Shown here: in pieces, positions 33,469-42,042 of the stretch | Numbering within the stretch: position 1 is the stretch's first letter | Layout: every line of letters begins with the position of its first letter | From: CAMDPA01 sp963825625 | GTDB lineage: Bacteria; Pseudomonadota; Alphaproteobacteria; Rhizobiales; Hyphomicrobiaceae | Reading direction: 5' to 3' | DNA length: 64,000 nucleotides | Assembly: GCA_963825625.1 (NCBI GenBank) | Contig: CAWGUF010000036.1 | Span: forward strand, 62,001-126,000 | Made by a program: the position numbers and the translations under genes | The notes under the pieces: generated by a model | Told to the model about the DNA's origin: nothing | Databases searched by the model: none | Seen by the model: the letters and a program-made list of their open reading frames with translations, nothing else

Positions 33469-35347
33469 GCTGAGGATCGAGGCCACAGTCAATGGCCGAA
33501 AGGTCAGGCGTTCGACGAGGCCGTTCGCGCGGCTGCTCGATTTCGTGCGCGAGGATCTCAATCTTACTGGCACCAAGGAAGGCTGTGGCGCGGGAGAGTG
33601 CGGCACATGCTCCGTGTTCGTCGATGGTGTCTTGGTCAAGTCGTGTCTGGTACCCGCGGCCAAGGCACAAGGCGCGACAATCGAGACGGTGGAGGGGCTT
33701 GCAGGGTCCGGCGAGCTCACGGTGCTGCAAAAGGCTTTTCACAAAACGGGGGCGAGTCAGTGCGGCTACTGCATTCCCGGCATGGTGATGGCAGCCACGG
33801 CAGCAATCCGTGCCGACAGCCACGTTTCCGATGAGGAGATCAAGGAAAGGCTCGGTGGCAACATTTGTCGCTGTACCGGCTACGCGAAGATCTTCGAAGC
33901 CGTCGAGCTTGCGCGCGACGTCATGAATGGGAACCGTTCGGCTACCGCGTTGGCGGAAGCGGAAGTCGGAGATGGGCATTTTATCGGCGCCAACGTCCGC
34001 CGGCTCGATGCGCCGTCGAAGGTGACGGGCAAGTTGCGTTATGCCGGCGACATGGTGATGGCAGGCATGCTGCATGTCATCGTGTTGCGATCGCCTCACC
34101 CTCATGCTCGCATCGTGTCGATCGATACGTCGCAAGCAGAGGTGATGGAGGGTGTCGAAGGGATCGTCACATCGGCCGATGTTCCCGGGCAGGATGGGTT
34201 CGGCGTGTTCGTCTGCGATCAGCCGGTGCTGGCGCGCGACAAGGTGCGATACGTCGGGGAGGCGGTCGCCGCCGTCGCGGCGGAGGACGAGATCAGTGCC
34301 CGTCGCGCCGCGGATGCGATCAAGGTGGAGTACGAGCCACTGCCGGCAGTCTTCGATCCGTTCGAGGCGATGAAGCCGGACGCGCCAGTGCTGCACGACT
34401 ATGCGCCCGACAACATAACAAAGCACATTCCGATCAGGAAGGGCGACTTCGACGCGGCGCTTGCAGGCAGCGAAGTCGTGCTGGAGCAGACCTTCAGTAC
34501 GCAGGCGATCGAGCATGCCTACCTGGAGCCGGAGGCCGGCCTTGCCTACGTGGACCACGACGGGGTCGTGACCATACATTCGCCGTCGCAGAACATCACG
34601 CACCACCGCCACATGCTGGCGCGGATTCTTGCGCTTCCAATGAACAAAGTGCGCTTCATCATGAGCCCCGTCGGCGGGGGGTTCGGTGGCAAAGAGGACA
34701 TGATCTACCAGGGCATGCTGGCCTTGCTGGCAATGAAGACGGGGCGGCCGGTCCGTCTGGTGTTCACGCGGGAAGAGTTGATCGCTACGACAGCAAAGCG
34801 GCATCCTGCGCACATCACCTACACGATGGGCTTCGACCGTTCGGGCCGCATACACGCATCCAAATTGAGCATGGTGAGCGATGGTGGCGCCTACGGTCTG
34901 TCGACTGAAGGCGTGATGCGCAAGGCCGCAATTCTCGGTGCCGGGCCCTATGCGATAGACAACCTCGTCGTCGATACAATCGGTGTCTATACGAACAATA
35001 CGCCGTCGGGTGCATTCCGATCCTTCGGAGCGCTGCAGACCCAGTTCGCCACAGAATCCATGCTCGATATGGCTGCGGAGCGTCTGGGGCTCGATCCGTT
35101 CGAGATCCGTCGCGTCAACATGATGCGCGACGGAGCAACGACGCATACGAAGCAGAAGCTCGGATCGGTAAGCATCGGCCGCATTCTTGATGCCCTCGAG
35201 CAGGCGTCGGGCTGGGAGAAGGGCGTGCCGACGTCACGCGGCGCCACGCGAAACGATCTTTCCTCCGATGGCACGCGTCCTGCCTGTACGCTGGGTGCGC
35301 GGTTCGAGGCGGCCGAGCGCCGGCCGGACAAGAGCGAGGTGGCCTGA
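33461..35347 (+). CDS. fused [2Fe-2S] subunit and N-terminal half of molybdopterin subunit
   Basis: This 628-residue protein begins with a complete CoxS-type small subunit: plant-type cluster cysteines in KEGCGAGECGTC and VKSC, and the second cluster in ASQCGYCIPGM and GNICRCTGYAK. From about residue 165 it continues into the large (CoxL/XdhB) subunit: RLDAPSKVTGKLRYAGDMVM, then the molybdopterin loop MSPVGGGFGGKEDMIYQ and SGAFRSFGALQTQFATESM. It ends after about 460 large-subunit residues at TGA 35345-35347. The rest of the large subunit is encoded by the next ORF, whose ATG follows after one base. A GAGGTGG site precedes that ATG, so a genuine split is possible; a frameshift is the alternative. 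The enzyme hydroxylates a carbonyl or N-heterocycle. Confidence 0.85.
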   Translation: MRELRIEATVNGRKVRRSTRPFARLLDFVREDLNLTGTKEGCGAGECGTCSVFVDGVLVKSCLVPAAKAQGATIETVEGLAGSGELTVLQKAFHKTGASQCGYCIPGMVMAATAAIRADSHVSDEEIKERLGGNICRCTGYAKIFEAVELARDVMNGNRSATALAEAEVGDGHFIGANVRRLDAPSKVTGKLRYAGDMVMAGMLHVIVLRSPHPHARIVSIDTSQAEVMEGVEGIVTSADVPGQDGFGVFVCDQPVLARDKVRYVGEAVAAVAAEDEISARRAADAIKVEYEPLPAVFDPFEAMKPDAPVLHDYAPDNITKHIPIRKGDFDAALAGSEVVLEQTFSTQAIEHAYLEPEAGLAYVDHDGVVTIHSPSQNITHHRHMLARILALPMNKVRFIMSPVGGGFGGKEDMIYQGMLALLAMKTGRPVRLVFTREELIATTAKRHPAHITYTMGFDRSGRIHASKLSMVSDGGAYGLSTEGVMRKAAILGAGPYAIDNLVVDTIGVYTNNTPSGAFRSFGALQTQFATESMLDMAAERLGLDPFEIRRVNMMRDGATTHTKQKLGSVSIGRILDALEQASGWEKGVPTSRGATRNDLSSDGTRPACTLGARFEAAERRPDKSEVA

Positions 35348-35348
35348 G

Positions 35349-36377
35349 ATGGCGAAGAAGCGCGGACGAGGACTGGCTGCATCGTGGTACGGCATCGCGC
35401 GCACGGCGACTGTCGATCGGGCTGCAGCCTGGGTCGAGATCGATGACGGCGGCACCGCCAAGGTCGTCACCGGTGTCACCGAGATCGGAGAAGGCATACT
35501 CACCGTGCTGGCGCAGATCGCCGCGGAGGAGCTCGGTGTACGGCCCGAGGATGTAACGATCGGCGACAACGACACGGCCAGGGCGCCTGAAGCAGCGCAC
35601 GCGGGCGCCACGCGCCAGACCTATATGATCGGGAATGTCGTGGCGCTTGCCTCGCGTGAGGCACGTGGAAGGCTTGTCGACGTCATTGCGCGGGAATGGA
35701 GCATCGCACCAGACACAGTTCGAACGGCAGGTGGTGAGGTGTGGTCGGCAGGGTCCAACCATCGCATGACGATGGCGGAGGCTGTGCATTTGTGCAAGTC
35801 GCGCGGCGTCGTGCCGGTCGGCTCGGGCACGTTCGGCACGGACACGACAGGAATAGCCGACGGCAAGGGCGGCGATGGTGCGGGCCGGCCGTGGCAGGCC
35901 TATGTCTTTGGTGCTCAGGTGGCGGAGGTCGAGGTCGACACCGTGACGGGGGAGGTGCAGGTGCTCGGCATCTGGGCTGCACACGATGTCGGACGCGCGG
36001 TCAATCCGCGCGGCGTGGAAGGCCAGATCGAGGGCGGGGTGGTGCAGGCGCTCGGTCAGGGGCTGATGGAGGACTACAAGCTCGACAACGGACACACGAC
36101 CACACCCGGATTTGCCAAATATATCCTGCCCACCTCGCTCGACGTTCCCAAGATCACGTCGGTGATCGTGGAGGATCCCGATCCCATCGGCCCGCTCGGC
36201 GTCAAGGGAATTGGCGAGCCAGCCATGGTTCCGACGATCCCTGCCATAATGAATGCCATTTACGATGCGATTGGCGTGCGCATCACCTCGCTGCCGGCAA
36301 CGCCGGAGAAGGTGCTGGAAGCGCTGAAAGAGAAATCGAGGCGGGGAGAGAAAGAAACGCAGATCGCGGCGGAATAA
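35349..36377 (+). CDS. C-terminal half of molybdopterin hydroxylase large subunit
   Basis: This 342-residue ORF supplies the second molybdopterin-binding part of a xanthine-dehydrogenase-type large subunit. It contains TGVTEIGEGILTVLAQIAAE, GATRQTYMIGNVVALASREA, and GVKGIGEPAMVPTIPAIMN, whose Glu in GIGEPA is the expected catalytic base at the molybdenum. It begins MAKKRGRGLAASWYGIARTA directly after the stop of the fused subunit (TGAGATG junction). Eubacterium barkeri nicotinate dehydrogenase also has its large subunit split into two polypeptides. Here the first half is additionally fused to the Fe-S subunit. Confidence 0.85.
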   Translation: MAKKRGRGLAASWYGIARTATVDRAAAWVEIDDGGTAKVVTGVTEIGEGILTVLAQIAAEELGVRPEDVTIGDNDTARAPEAAHAGATRQTYMIGNVVALASREARGRLVDVIAREWSIAPDTVRTAGGEVWSAGSNHRMTMAEAVHLCKSRGVVPVGSGTFGTDTTGIADGKGGDGAGRPWQAYVFGAQVAEVEVDTVTGEVQVLGIWAAHDVGRAVNPRGVEGQIEGGVVQALGQGLMEDYKLDNGHTTTPGFAKYILPTSLDVPKITSVIVEDPDPIGPLGVKGIGEPAMVPTIPAIMNAIYDAIGVRITSLPATPEKVLEALKEKSRRGEKETQIAAE

Positions 36378-36534
36378 AGCGTTCCGCGGTGCGTTGCCGT
36401 TATGGGAACGAGTGCGCTCAATGAAATGCACGGTGCAGGAGGCTGCACGTGGGATGCGGCTGTTCTTGGATTTCGTCAACTGAGCCTGATGAGGTTGCCA
36501 GAAGCGGCGCCTCAAACAAACGAGGAGGATCACC

Positions 36535-37491
36535 ATGATTACGAGGATGGCAGTGCTGGGAGCGGGAGCCGTATTGGCAGCCGCACCTGCGTTTGGTCAG
36601 CAGTTTCCGTCCAAGCCGGTTGAGATGACGATTCTGTTCGGAACCACCGCGCAGACGATCGGGCAGGTGCTGGCCGATGAGATGTCGAAAAATCTGCCGC
36701 AGCCGGTGGTGCCTGTGAGCCGTACCGGTGGCGGTGGCGCCGTCGGCTACACGTACGTGAACGGAACCAAGCCCGACGGCTACAATATCGTCTGGAACTC
36801 GAACTCCATCTCGACGACTTTCCACGGCGGACGCACGAAGTTCGACCACAAGGCATTCACACCCATCGCGCGGATCTCGCTGGAAGTGCCTGCCGTCGCT
36901 GCCAGGGCCGATTCCGGCTGGAAGACAATTGGCGACATGGCAAAGGATGTGAAGGCGTCGGGCAAGAAGGTCAAAGTGGGTGCGTCGGGAAAAGGCTCGT
37001 TCACGCACTTGACGACTGTCGCCATGTTCAAGCGCCTCGGCATTGCCGACAAGGTGATCTACGTCCCCTACGATGCGGGCAAAGCACCGGTCGAGCTGCT
37101 TGGCAATCGCGTCGACATCGCGCTGCAGTGGCCGGGTCAGTTCATCCCGCATGCCAAGGCCGGCAAGCTGCGCATTCTGTGCGTCACGAGCAAGCAGCGC
37201 GTTTCGCAGATCAAGGACGTTCCGACTTGCGACGAGTCGGGAGCAAAAGGCCTCGACATGACGATGTGGCGGGGGCTGGCTGCTCCGGCAGGTACGCCTA
37301 AGCCGGCCGTAGACAAGCTGATGGCCGCTGCACGCAAGGCGGTGCAGTCGAAGGCTTTCCAGGATGCGTCCAGGAAGATCGGCTTCGAGGCGGCATATCT
37401 TCCGGCCTCGGATTTCGGCAAGGTCATCGTTCGCGATGACAAGGAGATCGCCGGAATGATGGGTGAGCTGGGCCTCAAGAAGTCGAAGTAG
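36535..37491 (+). CDS. tctC: TctC-type tripartite tricarboxylate transporter receptor
   Basis: This 318-residue periplasmic binding protein of the Bug family delivers an organic acid to the TctAB permease. The signal peptide MITRMAVLGAGAVLAAAPAF is followed by GQQFPSKPVEMTILFGTTAQ, the normal first strand. GGGAVGYTYVNGTKPDGYNI and IYVPYDAGKAPVELLGNRVD are family blocks. GAGGAGGA lies before ATG 36535. TctB starts 6 bases later. Its place in the molybdenum-hydroxylase operon suggests that the transporter imports the substrate of that enzyme. Confidence 0.9.
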   Translation: MITRMAVLGAGAVLAAAPAFGQQFPSKPVEMTILFGTTAQTIGQVLADEMSKNLPQPVVPVSRTGGGGAVGYTYVNGTKPDGYNIVWNSNSISTTFHGGRTKFDHKAFTPIARISLEVPAVAARADSGWKTIGDMAKDVKASGKKVKVGASGKGSFTHLTTVAMFKRLGIADKVIYVPYDAGKAPVELLGNRVDIALQWPGQFIPHAKAGKLRILCVTSKQRVSQIKDVPTCDESGAKGLDMTMWRGLAAPAGTPKPAVDKLMAAARKAVQSKAFQDASRKIGFEAAYLPASDFGKVIVRDDKEIAGMMGELGLKKSK

Positions 37492-37497
37492 CACGCC

Positions 37498-37992
37498 ATG
37501 ACGCACGCACGCAGGGAAATGATCATCGGTTTGGCGCTCGTTCTGGCTTCGGCCGCGTGGTGCTGGGCAACGATCGTGACAATTCCCGGTGCTGACGATG
37601 CGACGCGGCTGGGTTCGAGGGGATTTCCCCTCGAACTCGGCATTTTGCTAGGCCTGCTTGGTCTGTGGGTGGCGTTGATGTCGCTGCGCCAGCAGTCTGC
37701 GGCGCCGGAGAATGCGGAAGGAGATGCTCGCATTCCGTTGGGTACGGAGTTGTGGGCAATCGCTTCCACGCTGTTCCTGATCGTCGGCTATGCGATTGCG
37801 ATGGAGCAGCTCGGCTTCCTGATTGCCACGGTGGTTGTGATCGTCGTGGCGATCGTGGGGGTGCTGGGGCTGTTGCGACCCGTGCTGATCGCCGGTCTTG
37901 CGGTTGGAATGGCGGGAGGCATCTATCTGGTGTTCGGCAAACTGCTCGGTGTCTACCTGCCGCATGGGCAGCTGATAGATCTCACATTCTAG
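37498..37992 (+). CDS. tctB: TctB-type small membrane subunit
   Basis: This 164-residue protein has four predicted membrane segments (MIIGLALVLASAAWCWATI, LELGILLGLLGLWVALMSL, FLIATVVVIVVAIVGVLGLL and VLIAGLAVGMAGGIYLVFG), the layout of the small TTT permease subunit. It sits between tctC and tctA, as in complete systems. Confidence 0.88.
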   Translation: MTHARREMIIGLALVLASAAWCWATIVTIPGADDATRLGSRGFPLELGILLGLLGLWVALMSLRQQSAAPENAEGDARIPLGTELWAIASTLFLIVGYAIAMEQLGFLIATVVVIVVAIVGVLGLLRPVLIAGLAVGMAGGIYLVFGKLLGVYLPHGQLIDLTF

Positions 37993-38024
37993 GGCGCTTT
38001 CAGGTTCAGTTGGACCATGAGCGC

Positions 38025-38095
38025 GCTCTAGAGTCGTTTGTTTGTCGCATTTTCTACACCAAATCGGGACCCACTTTGGTGGAAAATGCTCTAGC
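38025..38095. repeat. GAGCATTTTC-type rhizobial intergenic repeat
   Basis: The 71-base element has GCTCTAGAG at its left end and CTCTAGC at its right end. Inside, CATTTTCTACACCAAA pairs with TTTGGTGGAAAATG around GGGACC. Mosaic repeats of this look (AGCATTTTCC...GAAAATGCG) are, from memory, common between genes in Hyphomicrobiales. It fills the tctB-tctA gap. Confidence 0.65.
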
Positions 38096-38109
38096 AAGGC
38101 TTTCCTCAT

Positions 38110-39642
38110 ATGCAGGAGCTGTTCGCCGCAGCCGCCATAATGGCGGATCCGATCGTGATAGCAGCGGTCGTGGCGGGATCGATCATCGGCATAATCTTCG
38201 GGTCGGTTCCTGGCCTGACCTTCACGATGGCCTTGGCCCTCGTCCTGCCACTGACGTTCAAACTCGATACCGCTGCGGCCATCGGGATGCTGCTTGGCAC
38301 CTATATCGGTGGCATGACCGGCGGCTCGATCTCGGCTGTGCTGATCGGCATACCGGGAACGCCTTCGGCGGCAGCGACCGTGCTGGATGGCTACCAGATG
38401 GCGAAGAAGGGCCAGGCGGGGCTGGCGCTCGGAATTGCGGTGATCGCCTCGGCGTTCGGCGGTATCTTCAGTCTGGCTGTGATGATGGTGATGGTCGATT
38501 CCATCGCCCAGCTCGCGATCAAGTTCGGACCGGTCGAAATCTTCGCGCTCGTATTGTTTGGCATGTCGACGATATGCGGACTTGCCGAGAAGTCGCTGAT
38601 CCGAGGGTTGATTGCCGGGGTGATCGGTCTGCTGCTGATGACGATCGGTCTCGACGAGCTCGACAGCGTGGAGCGGCTGACGTTCGGCTGGGTGCCGTTG
38701 CAGCAAGGCGTCAATCTCGTGGTCGCGATGGTCGGACTGTTTGCCGTACCCCACCTGATGCAATGGTTCATGGACTATCGGATGGGCCGATCCGCCCCGC
38801 AAAGGGCGCAGGACGTGCGAGCGCAGCTCCCATCGCTCGGCCTGTTGTGGCGCAACAGCTGGCTGATGACGCGGTGCGCGGCGCTCGGTACAGGGATCGG
38901 TGCAATTCCGGGGACCGGAGGGCCGATTGCGGCGTTCCTGGCCTACGATCACGCACGTCGGTTCTCGAAACGCAAGGAGCAGTTCGGCAAGGGGGAGCCG
39001 GAAGGTGTGTTCGCGCCGGAAACGGCAAACAATGCGGTGACTGGCGGTGCGATGATCCCGCTGCTTTCGCTCGGCATTCCGGGAGATCCGGCAACGGCTG
39101 TCATGCTTGGTGGGCTGCTTATCCACGGATTGCAGCCGGGGCCGCTCTTGTTCCAGCAGAACAAGACGGAAGTGTACATCATCTACCTGGCGATCCTGAT
39201 CGCTTATCTGTCGGTCGTCGCGTTCCAGATCTGGGGTATTCGGGCGTTCGTCAAACTGCTGCGCGTGCCGCCGCACATCCTCGCGGTCTGCATCCTCGTG
39301 ATGTGCGTGGTGGGAACGTTTGCGATCCGCAATTCCTTCCTGGACGTCTACATGATGGCGGGTATCGGCCTCATCGGCTATCTGCTGATGCGTGCGAACA
39401 TTCCGTTGGCGCCGGTTGTGCTCGGGCTGGTGCTGGGGCCGACCATGGAGAAAGAGTTCAGGACCGCGCTGATCCTGTCCGAAGGCGACTACATGACGTT
39501 CTTCCAGTCCGTGCCGGCACTGATATTCTATGCGCTTACGGTTCTCATCATCGCGCTGCACTTCATCGGCCAGTCGCAGGAGCGGCGGGCGAACTCCAAG
39601 GCCAAGGCTAAGGCGGCGGCGACTGCGGGCAGCGAGTTGTGA
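38110..39642 (+). CDS. tctA: TctA-type large membrane subunit
   Basis: This 510-residue permease has about twelve membrane segments and the TctA signatures FGSVPGLTFTMALALVLPLT, GGMTGGSISAVLIGIPGTPS and the second-half repeat TGIGAIPGTGGPIAAFLAYD with GGAMIPLLSLGIPGDPATAV. The C-terminal tail is basic. It uses the TctC receptor and ion gradients to import tri- or dicarboxylates or similar acids. ATG 38110 is used; 117 bases containing a repeat separate it from tctB. Confidence 0.93.
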   Translation: MQELFAAAAIMADPIVIAAVVAGSIIGIIFGSVPGLTFTMALALVLPLTFKLDTAAAIGMLLGTYIGGMTGGSISAVLIGIPGTPSAAATVLDGYQMAKKGQAGLALGIAVIASAFGGIFSLAVMMVMVDSIAQLAIKFGPVEIFALVLFGMSTICGLAEKSLIRGLIAGVIGLLLMTIGLDELDSVERLTFGWVPLQQGVNLVVAMVGLFAVPHLMQWFMDYRMGRSAPQRAQDVRAQLPSLGLLWRNSWLMTRCAALGTGIGAIPGTGGPIAAFLAYDHARRFSKRKEQFGKGEPEGVFAPETANNAVTGGAMIPLLSLGIPGDPATAVMLGGLLIHGLQPGPLLFQQNKTEVYIIYLAILIAYLSVVAFQIWGIRAFVKLLRVPPHILAVCILVMCVVGTFAIRNSFLDVYMMAGIGLIGYLLMRANIPLAPVVLGLVLGPTMEKEFRTALILSEGDYMTFFQSVPALIFYALTVLIIALHFIGQSQERRANSKAKAKAAATAGSEL

Positions 39643-39691
39643 ACGGATGTCGCGATGAGGCGATCGGGCGGCGCTGGAGGCGGGTACGGAT

Positions 39692-40108
39692 ATGACGATG
39701 ACACTGATGGCGCCGCTGGGGTCGACCGATCTGGCGCTGCTGGTTCTGCGCGCTGTGTTCGGGATCTGCGTCTTCAAGCATGGCTGGGGCAAGATCAGCC
39801 ACATCGAGGACCTGGTAAGCATCTGGAAGGTGCCGATGCCGGTGGCCTGGCTTGTCACGGCGATACAAGTCGTGGGGGCGTTTGCCTTGGTGCTTGGGCT
39901 CCTGACCGTACCGTTCGCGCTGTCGCTCGCGGTGGTTCACGCCGTGGCGACCTACAAGCTGATCACAATGGCGAAGGAGCCGTTCGTCGCTCCATCGCGC
40001 CATAGCTGGTCGATTGGCCTTCTGTATACCCTTATTCCGCTTGTGATAGCGATAGCCGGCCCGGGTGCTCACTCGCTGGATGCCGCGCTCTTCTACAGGA
40101 CGACATGA
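39692..40108 (+). CDS. DoxX family membrane protein
   Basis: This 138-residue protein has four membrane segments and the DoxX start LALLVLRAVFGICVFKHGWG followed by KISHIEDL. DoxX proteins are small quinone-reactive or redox-linked membrane subunits; most remain uncharacterised. Its stop overlaps the next gene start (ATGA), so it is coupled to the TPP enzyme. It could link the enzymes of this operon to the quinone pool, but that is inference. Confidence 0.85.
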   Translation: MTMTLMAPLGSTDLALLVLRAVFGICVFKHGWGKISHIEDLVSIWKVPMPVAWLVTAIQVVGAFALVLGLLTVPFALSLAVVHAVATYKLITMAKEPFVAPSRHSWSIGLLYTLIPLVIAIAGPGAHSLDAALFYRTT

Positions 40109-42000
40109 TGATCAAGATTGCACAAGATCTGCGCCCGGCAATGCGCCGTCGCGCCGAAGCGATTGCGGCTGCGGGCGGGATGAAGTCCGCTCTCGGCGGC
40201 GGCGAATTTGCCTCGCCCTTCGAGACGACGCTGTCGGAGGCGTTGGTGCTGGGGCTGCTCAAGCAGGGCGTAAGCAAATATTTCGCGATCTTCGGGCACG
40301 GCTCGACCGATCTGGGCGAGGTATTGCGGATCTATCAGGACGCCGGTGTGACGCGTACGGTCAACTGCCGCAACGAGATCGCGATGGCGCATGCGGCCAC
40401 GGCCTTGCGCTGGCAATACGGAGAGGTTCCCGCGGTCGTGACGTCGATCGGACCGGGTGCCATGCAGGCCTATGCGGGCGCGCTGGCCTCCGCCTCCAAT
40501 GGCGTCGGGCTCTATCACATCTACGGTGATGAGACGACCTATGGCGAAGGCTACAACATGCAGCAGGTTCCGAAGGAGGAGCAGGGGCTGTTTGGCCAGA
40601 TGACGGCAATTCTTGGCCGCTCCTACACGCTGCATACGCCAGAGGCGATCCGCGACGCGCTGCGCCGCGGCGCCGTCACGGTGAATCATCCGTATCGGGC
40701 CGGACCGTTCTTTCTGCTGTTGCCGCTCAATACGCAGCCTGCCCGTCTGCGGCTCAACCTGGCAGCACTGCCTGAACGTCCGGTGCTGCCTTTGATGGCG
40801 CCAGCCGGCCAAGACGAGCTCGCAGCCGCGGCTCGTCTTATCGCCGGTGCCGGCAGGATTGCGATCAAGGCTGGTGGAGGTACGCGCGGTCACGATGCCG
40901 CCGTGCGCAGGCTGGCCGAGGCGGCTGGTGCCGCCGTGGTCCTATCGCCGGGCTCGACGGGCGTGCTGCCCGATGCGCACCCACAGAACATGCATGTCGG
41001 CGGATCCAAGGGGTCCATTTCCGGCAATTTTGCCGCTTCCGAGGCCGAGCTGCTGATCGTGATTGGCAGTCGCGCCGTGTGCCAGGCGGATTGCTCCGGT
41101 ATCGGCTACAAGAAGGCCCGGCATGTCATCAATATCAATGGCGACATCGCTGATGCCACCCATTACAACCGTACACTGGCCTTGACCGGCGATATCAGCG
41201 TCATTGCGGAGCGTCTTGCCGCATTGCTGGAGGCGGAGGGGCAGGCTGTCCGCGCCAACAAGGCAAGCTGGCTCGAAACATGTGCGGCGAAGAAGGCGGA
41301 GTGGCGCGCGTACAAGGCGGCCCGTTTCGCGGCCGAGCCGATTGCCGATGCGGTGTGGCAGCGCCCTGCGCTTGCCCAGCCTGCGGCCATCAAGATCGTG
41401 GCGGATTTTGCCAAGAGCATCGGCGCGGCGAAACTGTTCGATGCCGGCGATGTCCAAGCCAATGGTTTTCAGATCGTGGAAGACGACAGGACAGGCGATA
41501 CGTATACGGAAACAGGCGCCTCCTACATGGGGTTTGCCGCCAGCGCGCTGCTGGCCGGCGGGGTTGCCGACGCTCCCCGCTACACGATTGCCTTTTGTGG
41601 TGACGGCAGCTTCATGATGAACCCGCAAATCCTGATCGACGGCATCCAGCACGGCGTGAAGGGCATGATCGTGATCTTCGACAACCGGCGGATGGCTGCC
41701 ATTACAGGTTTGCAGCAGGCCCAATACGGCGCGGGCTTTGCCACCAACGACAGCGTAGCAGTCGACTATGTGCGGCTGGCGGGGGCGGTATCGGGCGTCA
41801 ACGCGATCAGCGGTGGCTATACCAGGGAAAGCCTGCAGTCTGCGCTGGAAACGGCTCGCCGACATGACGGTTTGTCGGTGGTGCACGTGCCGGTCTACTG
41901 TGGGGAGCACGAGCTGGGCGGACTTGGCGCCTGGGGCCAGTGGAACGTCGGCAATTGGTGCGAGGATGCTCAGGCCGAATGGACGGCGCAGGATATCTGA
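40105..42000 (+). CDS. TPP-dependent enzyme, IolD/acetolactate-synthase-like
   Basis: This 631-residue protein has the three-domain layout of TPP enzymes. The pyrimidine domain has HGSTDLGEVLRIYQDAGV and CRNEIAMAHAATALRWQYGE, with the activating Glu. A central domain follows (residues about 230-400, GSKGSISGNFAASEAELLIV). The TPP-phosphate domain has IAFCGDGSFMMNPQILIDGI followed by MIVIFDNRRMAAITG. The pattern IGPGAMQAYAGALASASNGV with HIYGDETTYGEGYNMQQVP is closest to IolD, which hydrolyses a cyclic trione in inositol breakdown. Neighbours are not iol genes, so a different cyclic dione or 2-oxoacid is likely. Confidence 0.85.
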   Translation: MMIKIAQDLRPAMRRRAEAIAAAGGMKSALGGGEFASPFETTLSEALVLGLLKQGVSKYFAIFGHGSTDLGEVLRIYQDAGVTRTVNCRNEIAMAHAATALRWQYGEVPAVVTSIGPGAMQAYAGALASASNGVGLYHIYGDETTYGEGYNMQQVPKEEQGLFGQMTAILGRSYTLHTPEAIRDALRRGAVTVNHPYRAGPFFLLLPLNTQPARLRLNLAALPERPVLPLMAPAGQDELAAAARLIAGAGRIAIKAGGGTRGHDAAVRRLAEAAGAAVVLSPGSTGVLPDAHPQNMHVGGSKGSISGNFAASEAELLIVIGSRAVCQADCSGIGYKKARHVININGDIADATHYNRTLALTGDISVIAERLAALLEAEGQAVRANKASWLETCAAKKAEWRAYKAARFAAEPIADAVWQRPALAQPAAIKIVADFAKSIGAAKLFDAGDVQANGFQIVEDDRTGDTYTETGASYMGFAASALLAGGVADAPRYTIAFCGDGSFMMNPQILIDGIQHGVKGMIVIFDNRRMAAITGLQQAQYGAGFATNDSVAVDYVRLAGAVSGVNAISGGYTRESLQSALETARRHDGLSVVHVPVYCGEHELGGLGAWGQWNVGNWCEDAQAEWTAQDI

Positions 42001-42042
42001 TGGGCCGCTCGGCGGCAGCGACTTCGGGCGGCGGTTGACGAG

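Noticed and set aside
33437..35146. A 569-codon minus-strand ORF (and a 736-codon one at 37648-39858)
   Set aside because: Antisense to the molybdenum hydroxylase and tctBA genes; no ribosome site, no motifs, biased composition.
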